Part shown: piece after piece, positions 53,881 through 64,000 of the stretch
How the letters are laid out: each line of letters starts with the position of its first letter
Position numbering within the stretch: the first letter of the stretch is position 1
Origin: JANNMJ01 sp031426455
Lineage (GTDB): Bacteria > Bacteroidota > Bacteroidia > Cytophagales > Hymenobacteraceae
DNA: 64,000 bases
Direction: 5' to 3'
NCBI GenBank assembly: GCA_031426455.1
Contig: JANPLI010000111.1
Coordinates: 1 to 64,000, forward strand
Notes under the pieces: model-generated
Databases searched by the model: none
What the model was told of the DNA's origin: nothing
The model's input: only the letters and a program-made list of their open reading frames with translations
Position numbers and translations under genes: made by a program

Positions 53881-53926
53881 CGAAACCCGCCCCGCCGTGC
53901 CAGCAGGCACAACGGGGCGGGTTTCG
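53881..53926. terminator. Bidirectional terminator between the convergent GH13 and adhesin genes
   Basis: A perfect 14-bp outer stem (CGAAACCCGCCCCG with CGGGGCGGGTTTCG) contains a smaller inner GTGCC/GGCAC stem. It lies 37 nt after the GH13 stop and 26 nt before the adhesin stop. Confidence 0.8.
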
Positions 53927-53951
53927 TATGGAACAACTGACCGGAAACCGG

Positions 53952-56900
53952 CTAGTTTTTCACCAGACGGGTGGCCGTCGGGGTGAAGTCCGAATCAGCG
54001 GCGCCACTGACGCGCACCACGTAGGTGCCCGTCGGCAGGTGCTGGGTATCGAGCCGCGCGCTGGTACCACCGGCCTGGGTAGCCGACAGCACGGTGCGAC
54101 CAGCCATATCCACCACCGTCAGCGTGTACTGACCATCGGCCACGTTCGTCAGGTTGACGGTGATCGCGTCCGTGAACGGATTCGGCAACAGGGTCACCAC
54201 ATCGGCGCGGGTCTGGTCGGTGAAGGTCACCGTCCGGATATCGCTCAGCGTGGTGGTGCCGTCCGTATCCACCTGCCGCAGGCGGTAGAGAACCGTACCC
54301 GCCGTCCGGCCAACGCCGGCATCGGTCAGGGTATATTCCTGCGCGGCGCTGGTAGTGCCAGCCCCTTTCCGGCGGCCAACTTCGGTGAACGTGCGGCCAT
54401 TATCCCGCGAGCGTTCCACGGCGAAGAACGCGCTGTTTCGCTCCGAGGCCGTAGCCCAGGCCAGAACGGCATCCGACTGACGGCGGCGCGCCGTGAAGCG
54501 CGTCAGCTCGACGGGCAGCGTCGTATTCGTGATCGTGATCGCGACGGGCTGGGTGTTCGTGCCACCGAAGACGTCTATCGTCGTGATATCCACTACGGTG
54601 GTACCCGCCGTCAGCAGGCTGGGGTTGGTTACCGTAATTTCTCCCGTCGTGGGGTTAAGGGTCATCCCCGCGGGAATGGCGTTCGAGCCGGGGGCCAGCA
54701 CCACGTTACGGGTACCGGTATCGTTCACGGCCGGGCCGGCCGTGTACCGGCCACCATTGGGGTCAAACACGGTGGCCACGACATCGCCGACTTGGTATGG
54801 ATTCGGAGTACCGGGAGCCCCTTTCGGTGGGTTAGCCGTGTAGAGCGAGTTCGTATCGCGGCCAATCGGCAGCGTGTACAGCGCCGGGGTGCTTACGGCA
54901 CCCAGGTTATCAGTAGCCGTGTAGTTGAAGAACACGTTACCAGTGAAACCAGGCGCCGGGTCGAACTGGAGCTGCGATGCCTGCAGGGGCGTCAGGACGA
55001 GACCCGGGAAGTTGGTGGTATTCAGTTCCACCCCGTTGATGTAAAGCACACCCTGCGCCGCCGAAGGTAGGGCAGCCACGGTATAGCTCGCCACCGTACC
55101 GTCGGCGTCGGTTGCTACCAAACTGCTGATCCCCCGGGGTCCAGCCGTCGCGCCGATGGGTTCGATGGAAGCGTTCACGATATTCCGGGCCACCGGTGGC
55201 CGGTTCGTGCGGCTGCTCGTCGCTGAGCTGGCATTATTACCGGTGTTGGTTTCCGTGGTTGCGGTGCTGACGTTAGCATCCACCGTCCAGGAAGCCACGT
55301 TCGGGGCATCGAAGGTGATCTGGTAGAGTCGGTCGCTGTTTCCGCCGGCTGGCTGCACGGCGTCGAGCGGCAGCGTCACTACGTTGCCGACCTGACTAGC
55401 GCCGGCTGGCAGCACCACGTTCGTGGCGCCCACCGGCAGCGTAATCGTGGTCTGCACGTTGGCAGCAGCCGACGGACCGCTGTTGCGCGTCCGAATCTGG
55501 TACGTCACCGTCTCACCGGGCAGCGCCGAAGCCGGGCCACTGACGCTCGTCGTCACATCGGCCAGGGGCGTAATGGTCACGCTCGTGCTGGCCGTGTTGT
55601 TGGCTGGCACCTCGTCGCTAGTGCTGGAGGCTACGATGGCCGTAGCCACCAACGGACCCGCCGCCGGGGCCGTTACCGCGACCGTATAGGTCAGCGGGGT
55701 CGCCGGGTTGAGGGATGCTACTACGGGCCACGTCACGACGCCCGTAGTCGAATTGTACGTTCCGCCATTGCTGACGGTGCCGACCGTCAGGCCGGGTGCC
55801 AGGGTCATCCGCGGGGCCACGTTGGCCGCCGTACCGGTGCCGTTGTTGGTGAAGGTCGCCGTGAAGGTGACCTGCGCATCAACCGTCACGGTGCCGGCAT
55901 TTGCCACCACCGCAGCCTGCATATCGGCCGTCTGGGCGGTCGGCGCAGCGATAGCGGTGGTCGTCGTAGCCGCGTTATTGGTCAGATTGCGGTCATTGGT
56001 GGCAGCCGTTACGTTAGCCGCTGCCTGCGGCACCAGCGCCGACCCGGCGGGCATCACCAGGGTGAATGCCGTCGTCGAGCCGCTGCCGCTGGGCAGGTTC
56101 GTCAACGTTGCCAGCGTCAGTACGCCGGTGCTGGCCAGGTAGGTAGCTCCAGCAGGCAGGTTCACCAACGTCAGGTTGGGTGGCAACTGGATGGTGGGCG
56201 CGATGGAAGCAGCTGGCGAAGGGCCGTTATTGGTCGTCGTGACGGTGTACGTCACCGGCGAGTTCAACACCGCCGTCGCCGGGCCACTAATGGCTATCGC
56301 CACATCAGCCGAGGACGCTAGTACCGTCGAGGCACTGGCCACGTTGTTCGTCAGCACCCCATCCGGCGTCGTGCTGCTGACACGGGCGATCACATTGAGG
56401 GTCGTCAGGTCCGCAGGCGCCGTGAACGTGATCGTGTTCAGCGGCGCCGTGCCGATGGCCAGCGACGTGATCGTCGGGAACGTCACCACGCCCGTGGTGG
56501 CATTGTACGTACCGCCGCCGCTCACTACCACGCCGCTCAGGCCGGGGGCGAGCTGTACGGTTTGCACGACATCAGCGGCGGCCAGACCGCCGAGGTTACT
56601 GGCGCCCACGGTGTACGTGATCAGCTCCCCGGCCACCGCTGTGACAGGACCGGTAAGGCTGGTTGCCACATCAGCAGTCGGTGTCACATTGATGCGGATC
56701 GAGCTGAAGTTATTGCTCGGCACGGGGTCAGCCGTCGTGCTGCTCACGGAAGCGGCAGCCAGTACGGGCCCGGCGGCGGGCGCGTTGAAGCTGACGGTGT
56801 AGGTCTGGGTTGCAGCCGTAGCCAGCGTTGCCAGCGACGGGAAGCTCAGCACCCCGGTGTTCGAATCGTACGAGCCACCACCGAGGCTGGTGAAGGTCAG

Positions 56901-59900
56901 GCCCGTGGGCAACTGCACCTGCTGGGCCACATTGGCCGCCGTAGCGGGTCCGTAGTTGGCACTCACGATAGTCAGCGTAATGGCCGCCCCGGGCGCCACC
57001 GAGAGAGCGGCAGCCGAGATCCGCGTCCCCACGTTCGCCGAGCCTGGCGTTGCGGATACCACGACGGTCGGCGTGGCCGAAGCGGTGTTGTTGGCCGGGT
57101 TCGTGTCGCCGGTCGGCAACGTATTCGGCGTCACGGTAGCCGAGGCGGTAAAGCCCGTGGCCGGCGCATCGAACGAAATCGTGTTCACCACCGACTGACC
57201 GGGCGTCAGGTCGTTCACGGCCGGGAAGGTCACTACGCCGGTTGCGACATCGTAGAGGCCGTTATTGGTCACGAAGACCTGCACCAGCCCGGCAGGTAGT
57301 TGCACGGTCTGCACGACGTTGTTACCCGGGGAAGTCGAGGTACTGTTATTGGTCGTGATGACCGTAAACGTCGCCTGGTTACCGGCCACCGTGGTCGTCG
57401 GGCCGCTGATGGTCGTCAGCAGATCGAAGCGGGGATCGATATTCAGATTGACCGTTGCCGTGTTGTTGGCAGCGTTGGTGTCAGCGCCGTTCTGCGTGAC
57501 GTGGGCCGCCACACTCAGCGGCCCGCTGGCGGGCGCCGCGATCGTTACGGTATTGGTCGTGGTGGCGCCGTTGGCCTGGGTGGCCAGCGTCGGGAACGTC
57601 ACGAGGCCCGTCAGGGTGCTGTAAGTCGAGCCGTCGGGGTAAGTCACCGTGCTGCCCGCGAGCGTACCGGTCTGGCCGTTCACCAGCGTCGTAGCCACCG
57701 CCAGGTTGGCGGGGAATTGCGCAGTCTGGCTCACAGCATAGGCCGTGGCCGGACCATTATTGGTCGTCTGAATGGTGAACGTCAACGGATCACCGGCCGG
57801 CACGGTAGCGCCGTTAGCGGGCGCCGTGATGACGGTGGCCACATCGGTCGAAGGCGCCTGCACCACCACCCGAATCACGGCGGGGTTGGAGGTTAGCCCG
57901 CTGTTATCCTGCACGGTGTAAGTAGCCGTAGCGACTCCCACGAAGCCCGGAGCGGGCGTAAAGGTCAGGTTACCGGCGGCATTCACCAAGAAGGTGTTGC
58001 CGTTAGCGTCCGTCAGTTGGCCCGGCGTCCCGATGGCGCTGCCCGTCAGGACGACCGTCGCTGGGGCGATGGTGCCGTCGGCATCGGTATCGTTGGCCGT
58101 GATCGAGAACGTCACCGGCGTACCAGGCGTGGTGGTGCTGTTGTCGGCGTTTGCCACCGGAGCCGCCAGAATGGTTGTCGTGGCCGAGGCCGTATTTGGC
58201 GCTACGTCTGCGCCCTGGCTCGTAGCAGTAGCGGTATTGGTCGTGGTGCTGACCGTACCCGCGGTAATCGGCGCCGTGTAGGCGAAGACGAAAGTGTTCG
58301 TGCTGCCGCTATTGAGCGTGGTAGCCGTACCGAAGTTCAGCACCTGCGTCCCGGCGTTGTAGGTAGTACCGGGGTAAGCGGCCACGATGGTCGCCAACTG
58401 AGCGGCCGTCAGGCTCGAACCTGCTGGCAGCGTCACCGTCTGGGTCACGTTCGCCGCCTGGCTCGGGCCGTTATTGGTGAACGTGGCCGTGAAGTTGCCC
58501 GTCGGCTGGCCTGCGCCAACTGTGGCGGGGCCGCTGATGGCTGTCGTCACATCTGCTACGGCCGTTACGGTCACGGTCAGCGTGGCGACGTTCGAGAGAT
58601 TACCCGCGTTGTCCTGGATCGTGTAAGTACCCGTCGCCACGCCCGTGAAGGCCGCGTTAACCGGCGTGAACGTTACCTGACCGGCGTTGATACCCGTCGT
58701 GATCAGCGTGAACGTGCCGCCGCTCACGATGAGCGTCGTCTGCTGGCCCGCAGTCGTGGGGTCGAGGTCAATCGTGGTTGCGACCAGCGTGTTGCCACTC
58801 ACGGCCACCACGTCGTTCGCCGCGGGCGGGAACGTGATCGGCGTATTAGCCGGCGTCGTCACGGCATCGTTGTTAGCCAGCGGCTGGCTGAAGTTGATCG
58901 GCGTCGGGCTGATCACATCGCCATTGGGCGTAGCTGGCGGGGTGGTCGAATTGGTCGAAGGCTCTCCGGCCAGCACCAGCGTAGGCGGCACCAGGGCGCC
59001 GTTCACCAGTACCCAGCCGTTATTGGGGCTGCCTGCCGTGCTGCTGACATACACCTGGTCGAACTGCGTAGTTGTGGGCACACTACCGGCCGGGAACGTC
59101 ACCCGCACCGTGTACGTAATGGTCGCGGTGGCATTCGAGGCCAAGGGCAGCGTACCGGTCAGCATCCGCGTGTCGGTCTGGCCGTTGAAAGCGCCGTTGG
59201 CCGTCAGGCCGGTGCCGCCCGTCACCGTCAGCCCGCTGACCGTGGTGCTGGTGGCCGTCGGAAAGGTCTGCGACAGGAACTCGTTGATCTGCACATTGGG
59301 GTCGCTGACAGCCCCCGTGTTGCGCACCCGCACCGTGAACGGCACGTCGAACGTGGTCGCGTTGATGCGGACCGGCGTTGCGGCGCTCAGCACCACATCG
59401 ATCTCCTCGGTGGGGAATACGCACGAGGCGCCATCTGATTGCGCGGCACTGGAAGCGCTGCCGACACTGGTCACGACGCCGGTGCTGGTGCTGTAAACAG
59501 CGAGCGTCCCCTGATTGGTAGCGGCGTACATTTTGCCGGCCGCATCGAAGAAGATCGACCCCACGTCCTCGCCTGACCCTCCGGGCGTACCCAAGGTCGT
59601 TACCGGACGGGTTGCGCCGGCGGTGTTCATATCGATGCGGTAAATACCCCCCGGATAGAAACGGGAAGCGTAAATGTTCCCATCGACGGGGTTGAAGCCC
59701 ATATCGCCAAAGTTCACGGCCTGGCTGAGCGTGAGTGGCGTCACCGTCAGGGAACTGACATTGAAACGGAATAGCGAAGTGGTATTGTTGTTGGCCAGGT
59801 AGATATTGCCGTTCAGGTCAGACGTGGCGGCGTTAAAACCCGCCGCTGACAACGCCGTAATCGATCCCAGGTCCTGAGCCGCCGTCTGGCTGAGGCGGTA

Positions 59901-62900
59901 CAAGCGGTTGGTGCCCACGCCGAAGGCGTAGAGGTAGCCATCCTGGTAATTGAACGCCAAAGCGTTCAGTGCCACGCCCGTGTTGTAAAGAACCACCGAC
60001 GTGTACGTCAGCGAGGTACTCGAAACAGCCGTCCGGTCCAGGCGCTCCAGATTGGAGGTAGTGCCGGGTTGCGTGACGCGCAGGAAAGCCGAGTTACAGG
60101 TGAACGGCGCGCCCGCCACGTTCAGGGTAAGCGTGGCAACGTCAGCCGCCGCGTTGGGGCCCTGACTGGTAGCCGTTCCCACATTGGCCGTCAGCGTACT
60201 GCTGCCCGCCGATGCCGGTGACGTGAACGTGAACGTTACCGCGCTGGCATTACCAGCGCCCGTGCCCTGGCTCGCGATTGGGCCAAAGTCGATTACGCGG
60301 GTACCGGCCGTATAAGTAGCGCCGCCCGGCAGGGCCGCAATCTGGGCAGGTGTCATCGTCGCGCCGACAGGCAGCGTCACGGTGCGCGTCACGGTACTGG
60401 CCACGCTGGGGCCGTTGTTCGTGTAGGTCGCCGTAAACGTGACGGCCGAGCTGGGAATGATCTGCGTTTGCCCGGTCAGTGTCACCGTCACATCAGCTAC
60501 GGCCGTGATGTTCGTCGTCGCGCTGGCCGTGTTCGGCGCCGCGTCCACGCCCTGGCTGGTGGCCGTGCCGACGTTCGTCGTCGTGCTAACGCTACCCGTC
60601 GTCGTGGGCGAGGTATAGGCAAACACAAAGGTGTTCGTCGCGCCGCTGTTGAGCGTGGCGGCCGTGCCGAAGTTCAGCACCCGCGTCCCGGCGTTATAAG
60701 TAGCAGCCGGATAGGCAGCTACGATGGTCGCTAGCTGACCGGCCGTCAGCGTTGCCGTTGCCGGCAAGGTCACCGTCTGCGTCACGCTCGTCGCCGTGCT
60801 CGGACCGTTGTTCGTGAACGTGGCCGTGAAGTTGCCCGTCGGCTGACCGGCCCCAATCGTGGCCGGGCCGCTGATGCCCGTCGTCACGTCGGCTACGGCC
60901 GTGATATTCGTCGTCGCGCTGGCCGTATTCGGCGCCGCGTCGATACCCTGGCTGGTAGCCGTGCCGACGTTCGTCGTCGTGCTGACGCTGCCCGTCGTCG
61001 TGGGCGAGGTATAGGCGAAGACGAACGTGTTCGTGCTGCCGCTGTTGAGCGTCGCGGCCGTGCCGAAGTCCAGCACCCGCGTCCCGGCGTTGTAGGTGGC
61101 GGCCGGATAGGCCGCCACGATGGTCGCCAGCTGACCCGCCGTCAGCGTTGACGTTGCCGGCAGCGTCACCGTCTGCGTCACGCTCGCCGCCTGGCTGGGA
61201 CCGTTGTTCGTGAACGTGGCCGTGAAGTTGCCCGTCGGCTGGCCTGCGCCCACCGAAGCCGGACCACTGATGCCCGTCGTTACATCGGCTACCGCCGTGA
61301 TGGTGGTATTGGTCGAGGCCGTGTTCGGTGCCACATCGGGGCCCTGGCTGGTGGCCGTGCCCACGTTGCTGCTGGTCGAAACACTGCCCGTCGTGGTCGG
61401 TGCCGTGTAGGCGAAGATGAACGTGTTCGTGCTTCCCGAGTTCAGCGTGGTCGCCGTACCGAAGTCCAGCACCCGGGTGCCAGCGTTGTAGGTGGCTGCC
61501 GGATAGGCAGTCTGGATCGTGGTCAACTGACCCGCCGTCACCGTCGAACCCACCGGCAGCGTCACCGTCTGCGTCACGCTCGCCGCCTGGCTGGGACCGT
61601 TGTTCGTGAACGTGGCCGTGAAGTTGCCCGTCGGCTGGCCCGCGCCTACCGAGGCCGGACCGCTGATGGCTGTCGTCACGTCGGCTACCGCCGTCACCGG
61701 AATTGTCAGTGAGGCCGTGTTATTTCCATTCACATACTCCGTCGTGGTCGTGGAGGTCGTGGAGGTCAGCGAAATCGAAGCGAGGCCGTTTGGTACGCTC
61801 GCGATTACGATGGTCACATCAGCGTTAGCACCGCCCGCAACCGACGCAGGTGTTCCGGTGAAGCTCACCGTACCGTCAGCGTTATTGTAAGTACCGCTGC
61901 CTTGGGTCGAGGTGATCGTCACCGTACCCAGACCGGCGGGTAAACCCGTGATGGAACGCACGAAACCTGCCGCTGCGCCGATGCCGAGATTGGCGAACGG
62001 AACGGTCAGGGTCAGCGACTGCCCGGATATGGCCGGGTTGATCGAAGGCGTGATGCTGGTTGCTACGTCGGCCACGCAATCGGCGCCGCCAAGCAGGTTG
62101 GGCAGTTCGGCGCGGGTCAGGTCGTAGCGCGAGGCGCCCAGCACGCTGGTGCCCGTCGAAGCGCCGTACGCCTGGGTGGTGGTATTGTCGATATTACGGG
62201 TCGAGCCGTTGGTGCCGGGCGTCAGCGATGAGGCCGCGTTGACGGAAGACGTCACGTACACCACCCCACCCGAGCCACCACCGCCGGGGCCGTGCGGGCC
62301 GGACTGGGTACCGGCATTCGTCCCTGCTGGATCGGAGTTACCCGTGTTGGAGCCGCCCTGCCCACCCTGCACCGTAATGGTCAGGTTGCCGAGCGAGGAA
62401 GTGGTCGAAACCACCACCGAGCCGCCGGCCCCACCGCCGCCGGAACCGTCGTTGCCGATATTGCTGGATGCAGCAGCGCCGTTGGCGTTGATCGTGCCAC
62501 TGCCGCTTACAGTCGCCGCCCGAATAATGACGATACCGCCGCCAGCCGCCCCTGAGGAGGCGAAGCCAGCCGCCGCGAAAGTGCCGTTATTAGTAGTACC
62601 GGCACCGCCGCCACCGCCCAGCACGAGCCGCGAGGGCGCCGCCGGGGTGAAGAGCGCACCGCCGAAACCACCCGTTGTCCGACTCGACTGCCAGGCGTTA
62701 CCACCTTTACCACCGAAGCCGACGTTCGAGCCGCCGCCACCACCCGTGTTTTCGTCATTGGCACCCGGATTACCGTCGGTGCCACCGCCGCCAGCGTTAC
62801 CAGGGGCGCCCCGGCCGTAGTCGCCGTTCGGGTAACCATTAGGCACCGCTAGTGGCAACAGACTGGGCTGCGTATCGAGCAGCACACCGCCATTGTTGAC

Positions 62901-64000
62901 GTAGCGCGGAGTGCCGACGATCCCTTCCCCTTTGGAAGCATTCGTCGTAATGGCATTGGAGGTCCGATAATCGGTGCTGGCACCTGCGCCGCCCGCCAGA
63001 ACACGCCCAGCGCCGCCCCGGAAGCCCGCGCCCGCCGCGTTGATCGTGTTGCCGCCGAATGCGAGATCCTGGGCCACGTCGAGGGCGATCACACCGCCCA
63101 CGCGCCCGTTCCAGGCAGGCACGGTCAGCGTTGGCGTATTCAGAGTTAGGTTGCGGTACTGCGGAATGCGGATCACCTGAAAGCGAACCTGCCCGGAGGC
63201 AGTGGTCGCGTCAGCATTGGTGTAAGTATTGGTCAGGGCCGTGGCGAAGTTGATCGCGCCGCCGCCAGCTAATGAGAAACCCGCCACAGACTGCACCACA
63301 CGGTACTCGTACTGACCAGCCGTCAGTCCTGCCGTCAGCACCCCCTGGCCAGGGTCACCGGCCTGGTTGTCGCCGTAAGTATCCGCATTAGTCGAGTTGA
63401 TGGAAGCGCCCTGCATCTGGATCACCAGCACGAGGTCGCCGGCGGCAATACTGGTAGCGCCGTAACCGGCTGGCGCGCCCCCCACCGTAATTTGGGTATT
63501 AGCCCCGTTCACGCTCGTGCCGGGGAAGTACGTATTCACCACCGTCGGGGCGCTGATGGTCACGTTGCCGTCAGCGCCGGGGTTGCCGCACTGCAAAGCC
63601 GAAACATTGCTGCTGGCCGTGGTGGTCAGCGTCGCAGTGTTATTGCCAGACGCAGGGTCGGCCGTCGTGGCGGAAGCTACCAGCGAGCCATTCGTAGTGC
63701 CGCCGGATGCCGCTGGCCCGTTGAAGGAAACCGTAAACGCGGAACTGGCATTGGCCGCCAACGTACCGACGGTCCAGGTCACGACGTTGCCGCCGCTCAC
63801 CACGCCACCGCCGGTGGCTGTCAGGCCGGTGGTGCCGGCGGGCAGTGTCAGCACCAGGCTAACCCCAGCCGCGGGTGAGGTACCCGCATTATAAGCTAAA
63901 GCCGAATACCTGATCTGCGCGCCTGGCGAAACGGTCGCGGGGCCGCCGAGACTGACCTGCACATCAGCCGAAGGGGTGCCCTGAGCCGTGGTGACCTGCG
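53952..64000 (-). CDS. Giant T9SS-exported adhesin-like protein with DUF11 repeats, partial at 5' end
   Basis: More than 3,340 codons are visible and the frame runs off the right window edge, so the N-terminus is missing. Order from the visible N-terminal side: DUF11-like repeat; a Gly-rich beta-helix-like region (about residues 123-630, with GGGGGSNVGFGGKGGNAW); further DUF11 domains including three near-identical 132-residue copies (about 760-1155); a propeller-like segment (about 1290-1510, YQDGYLYAFGVGTNRLYRLS); many more DUF11 and tandem Ig-like domains (TGNVFFNYTATDNLGAVS). The end is a type A sorting domain: LLPNPFTDAITVNLTNV, YTLTVVDMAGRTVLSA and LPTGTYVVRV. Inferred: secreted by T9SS and attached to the surface as an adhesin or matrix protein. 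Confidence 0.92.
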   Translation of the reverse strand, partial: QVTTAQGTPSADVQVSLGGPATVSPGAQIRYSALAYNAGTSPAAGVSLVLTLPAGTTGLTATGGGVVSGGNVVTWTVGTLAANASSAFTVSFNGPAASGGTTNGSLVASATTADPASGNNTATLTTTASSNVSALQCGNPGADGNVTISAPTVVNTYFPGTSVNGANTQITVGGAPAGYGATSIAAGDLVLVIQMQGASINSTNADTYGDNQAGDPGQGVLTAGLTAGQYEYRVVQSVAGFSLAGGGAINFATALTNTYTNADATTASGQVRFQVIRIPQYRNLTLNTPTLTVPAWNGRVGGVIALDVAQDLAFGGNTINAAGAGFRGGAGRVLAGGAGASTDYRTSNAITTNASKGEGIVGTPRYVNNGGVLLDTQPSLLPLAVPNGYPNGDYGRGAPGNAGGGGTDGNPGANDENTGGGGGSNVGFGGKGGNAWQSSRTTGGFGGALFTPAAPSRLVLGGGGGAGTTNNGTFAAAGFASSGAAGGGIVIIRAATVSGSGTINANGAAASSNIGNDGSGGGGAGGSVVVSTTSSLGNLTITVQGGQGGSNTGNSDPAGTNAGTQSGPHGPGGGGSGGVVYVTSSVNAASSLTPGTNGSTRNIDNTTTQAYGASTGTSVLGASRYDLTRAELPNLLGGADCVADVATSITPSINPAISGQSLTLTVPFANLGIGAAAGFVRSITGLPAGLGTVTITSTQGSGTYNNADGTVSFTGTPASVAGGANADVTIVIASVPNGLASISLTSTTSTTTTEYVNGNNTASLTIPVTAVADVTTAISGPASVGAGQPTGNFTATFTNNGPSQAASVTQTVTLPVGSTVTAGQLTTIQTAYPAATYNAGTRVLDFGTATTLNSGSTNTFIFAYTAPTTTGSVSTSSNVGTATSQGPDVAPNTASTNTTITAVADVTTGISGPASVGAGQPTGNFTATFTNNGPSQAASVTQTVTLPATSTLTAGQLATIVAAYPAATYNAGTRVLDFGTAATLNSGSTNTFVFAYTSPTTTGSVSTTTNVGTATSQGIDAAPNTASATTNITAVADVTTGISGPATIGAGQPTGNFTATFTNNGPSTATSVTQTVTLPATATLTAGQLATIVAAYPAATYNAGTRVLNFGTAATLNSGATNTFVFAYTSPTTTGSVSTTTNVGTATSQGVDAAPNTASATTNITAVADVTVTLTGQTQIIPSSAVTFTATYTNNGPSVASTVTRTVTLPVGATMTPAQIAALPGGATYTAGTRVIDFGPIASQGTGAGNASAVTFTFTSPASAGSSTLTANVGTATSQGPNAAADVATLTLNVAGAPFTCNSAFLRVTQPGTTSNLERLDRTAVSSTSLTYTSVVLYNTGVALNALAFNYQDGYLYAFGVGTNRLYRLSQTAAQDLGSITALSAAGFNAATSDLNGNIYLANNNTTSLFRFNVSSLTVTPLTLSQAVNFGDMGFNPVDGNIYASRFYPGGIYRIDMNTAGATRPVTTLGTPGGSGEDVGSIFFDAAGKMYAATNQGTLAVYSTSTGVVTSVGSASSAAQSDGASCVFPTEEIDVVLSAATPVRINATTFDVPFTVRVRNTGAVSDPNVQINEFLSQTFPTATSTTVSGLTVTGGTGLTANGAFNGQTDTRMLTGTLPLASNATATITYTVRVTFPAGSVPTTTQFDQVYVSSTAGSPNNGWVLVNGALVPPTLVLAGEPSTNSTTPPATPNGDVISPTPINFSQPLANNDAVTTPANTPITFPPAANDVVAVSGNTLVATTIDLDPTTAGQQTTLIVSGGTFTLITTGINAGQVTFTPVNAAFTGVATGTYTIQDNAGNLSNVATLTVTVTAVADVTTAISGPATVGAGQPTGNFTATFTNNGPSQAANVTQTVTLPAGSSLTAAQLATIVAAYPGTTYNAGTQVLNFGTATTLNSGSTNTFVFAYTAPITAGTVSTTTNTATATSQGADVAPNTASATTTILAAPVANADNSTTTPGTPVTFSITANDTDADGTIAPATVVLTGSAIGTPGQLTDANGNTFLVNAAGNLTFTPAPGFVGVATATYTVQDNSGLTSNPAVIRVVVQAPSTDVATVITAPANGATVPAGDPLTFTIQTTNNGPATAYAVSQTAQFPANLAVATTLVNGQTGTLAGSTVTYPDGSTYSTLTGLVTFPTLATQANGATTTNTVTIAAPASGPLSVAAHVTQNGADTNAANNTATVNLNIDPRFDLLTTISGPTTTVAGNQATFTVITTNNSTSTSPGNNVVQTVQLPAGLVQVFVTNNGLYDVATGVVTFPAVNDLTPGQSVVNTISFDAPATGFTASATVTPNTLPTGDTNPANNTASATPTVVVSATPGSANVGTRISAAALSVAPGAAITLTIVSANYGPATAANVAQQVQLPTGLTFTSLGGGSYDSNTGVLSFPSLATLATAATQTYTVSFNAPAAGPVLAAASVSSTTADPVPSNNFSSIRINVTPTADVATSLTGPVTAVAGELITYTVGASNLGGLAAADVVQTVQLAPGLSGVVVSGGGTYNATTGVVTFPTITSLAIGTAPLNTITFTAPADLTTLNVIARVSSTTPDGVLTNNVASASTVLASSADVAIAISGPATAVLNSPVTYTVTTTNNGPSPAASIAPTIQLPPNLTLVNLPAGATYLASTGVLTLATLTNLPSGSGSTTAFTLVMPAGSALVPQAAANVTAATNDRNLTNNAATTTTAIAAPTAQTADMQAAVVANAGTVTVDAQVTFTATFTNNGTGTAANVAPRMTLAPGLTVGTVSNGGTYNSTTGVVTWPVVASLNPATPLTYTVAVTAPAAGPLVATAIVASSTSDEVPANNTASTSVTITPLADVTTSVSGPASALPGETVTYQIRTRNSGPSAAANVQTTITLPVGATNVVLPAGASQVGNVVTLPLDAVQPAGGNSDRLYQITFDAPNVASWTVDANVSTATTETNTGNNASSATSSRTNRPPVARNIVNASIEPIGATAGPRGISSLVATDADGTVASYTVAALPSAAQGVLYINGVELNTTNFPGLVLTPLQASQLQFDPAPGFTGNVFFNYTATDNLGAVSTPALYTLPIGRDTNSLYTANPPKGAPGTPNPYQVGDVVATVFDPNGGRYTAGPAVNDTGTRNVVLAPGSNAIPAGMTLNPTTGEITVTNPSLLTAGTTVVDITTIDVFGGTNTQPVAITITNTTLPVELTRFTARRRQSDAVLAWATASERNSAFFAVERSRDNGRTFTEVGRRKGAGTTSAAQEYTLTDAGVGRTAGTVLYRLRQVDTDGTTTLSDIRTVTFTDQTRADVVTLLPNPFTDAITVNLTNVADGQYTLTVVDMAGRTVLSATQAGGTSARLDTQHLPTGTYVVRVSGAADSDFTPTATRLVKN
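60496..61683. repeat. Three tandem 396-bp repeats within the adhesin gene
   Basis: The anchor GCTAC(G/C)GCCGT recurs at 60496, 60892, 61288 and 61684, exactly 396 bp (132 codons) apart. The units are highly similar in both DNA and protein (each has VGAGQPTGNFTATFTNNGPS or a close variant). A more diverged unit lies at about 58170-58554. Such repeats favour copy-number change by recombination. Confidence 0.9.

Noticed and set aside
62149..62820. A Pro-rich 223-codon frame on the plus strand
   Set aside because: It is the antisense of the Gly-rich region of the adhesin: GGN codons read as NCC on the other strand give poly-Pro/Ala.

Overview
The window looks like a chromosomal segment from a GC-rich member of the Bacteroidota, most likely a Cytophagales bacterium of the Hymenobacter/Spirosoma kind; the genus is an inference. 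The evidence is type IX secretion (T9SS) C-terminal sorting domains, three TonB-dependent receptors or receptor-like barrels with carboxypeptidase-regulatory N-termini, a HU-CCDC81/SPOR protein, a HU-like/DUF4469 protein, LytS/LytT-type signalling, a Bacteroidota-type ClpP, and repeated TAnnTTTG-like -7 promoter elements (often ACCTTTGC) just upstream of start codons.

Layout. 1-11.1 kb: a 5'-truncated clpP with an apparent frameshift, a DODA/YgiD-type dioxygenase (-), a 3' remnant of an ABC permease (-), a UPF1-like SF1 helicase, a SlyD-type prolyl isomerase, an AcpH-like hydrolase (-), a PNPOx-fold stress protein, a CrtA-like carotenoid monooxygenase, a tiny protein carrying a T9SS sorting domain, an OmpA-domain protein and leuS. 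11.2-18.9 kb: a REP-like palindrome, a HigB-type toxin with a very small partner, a sirtuin, a CinA C-terminal amidase, a metallophosphoesterase-like/BamA-barrel fusion, a TrpF-like protein lacking the catalytic Cys motif, and trmB.

19-32.5 kb is a minus-strand envelope block: folC, two tandem TonB-like transducers, exbD, exbB, a SPOR protein, a receptor-like barrel, a 1,059-residue TPR protein and a TonB-dependent receptor. Together these could form a proton-driven outer-membrane uptake system with its transducers. 32.5-44.2 kb holds a hypothetical protein, a LytTR regulator and its sensor kinase, a membrane protein, a 143-bp MITE-like element, an ABA4-like protein, another TonB-dependent receptor, a degenerate stretch with two related gene remnants, a Calx-beta-like repeat outer-membrane protein, a HU/DUF4469 protein and a LuxR-type regulator. 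44.4-53.9 kb is plus-strand: an SbtA-type bicarbonate transporter, a complete RND efflux operon (adaptor, pump, outer-membrane channel) and a GH13 branching-enzyme-like protein. The last 10 kb is one giant T9SS-exported adhesin-like protein (-), open at the window edge, with three exact-length 396-bp internal repeats.

The most unusual feature is not a gene. At a dozen or more junctions the intergenic DNA is filled by 7-8-bp tandem repeats. Often a left array faces a reverse-complement right array across a short unique loop, and each locus uses a different unit. The arrays abut or supply start and stop codons, sit inside operons, and in one case form an in-frame hairpin insertion within a TonB-dependent receptor gene. 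I found no tRNA, rRNA or CRISPR array.
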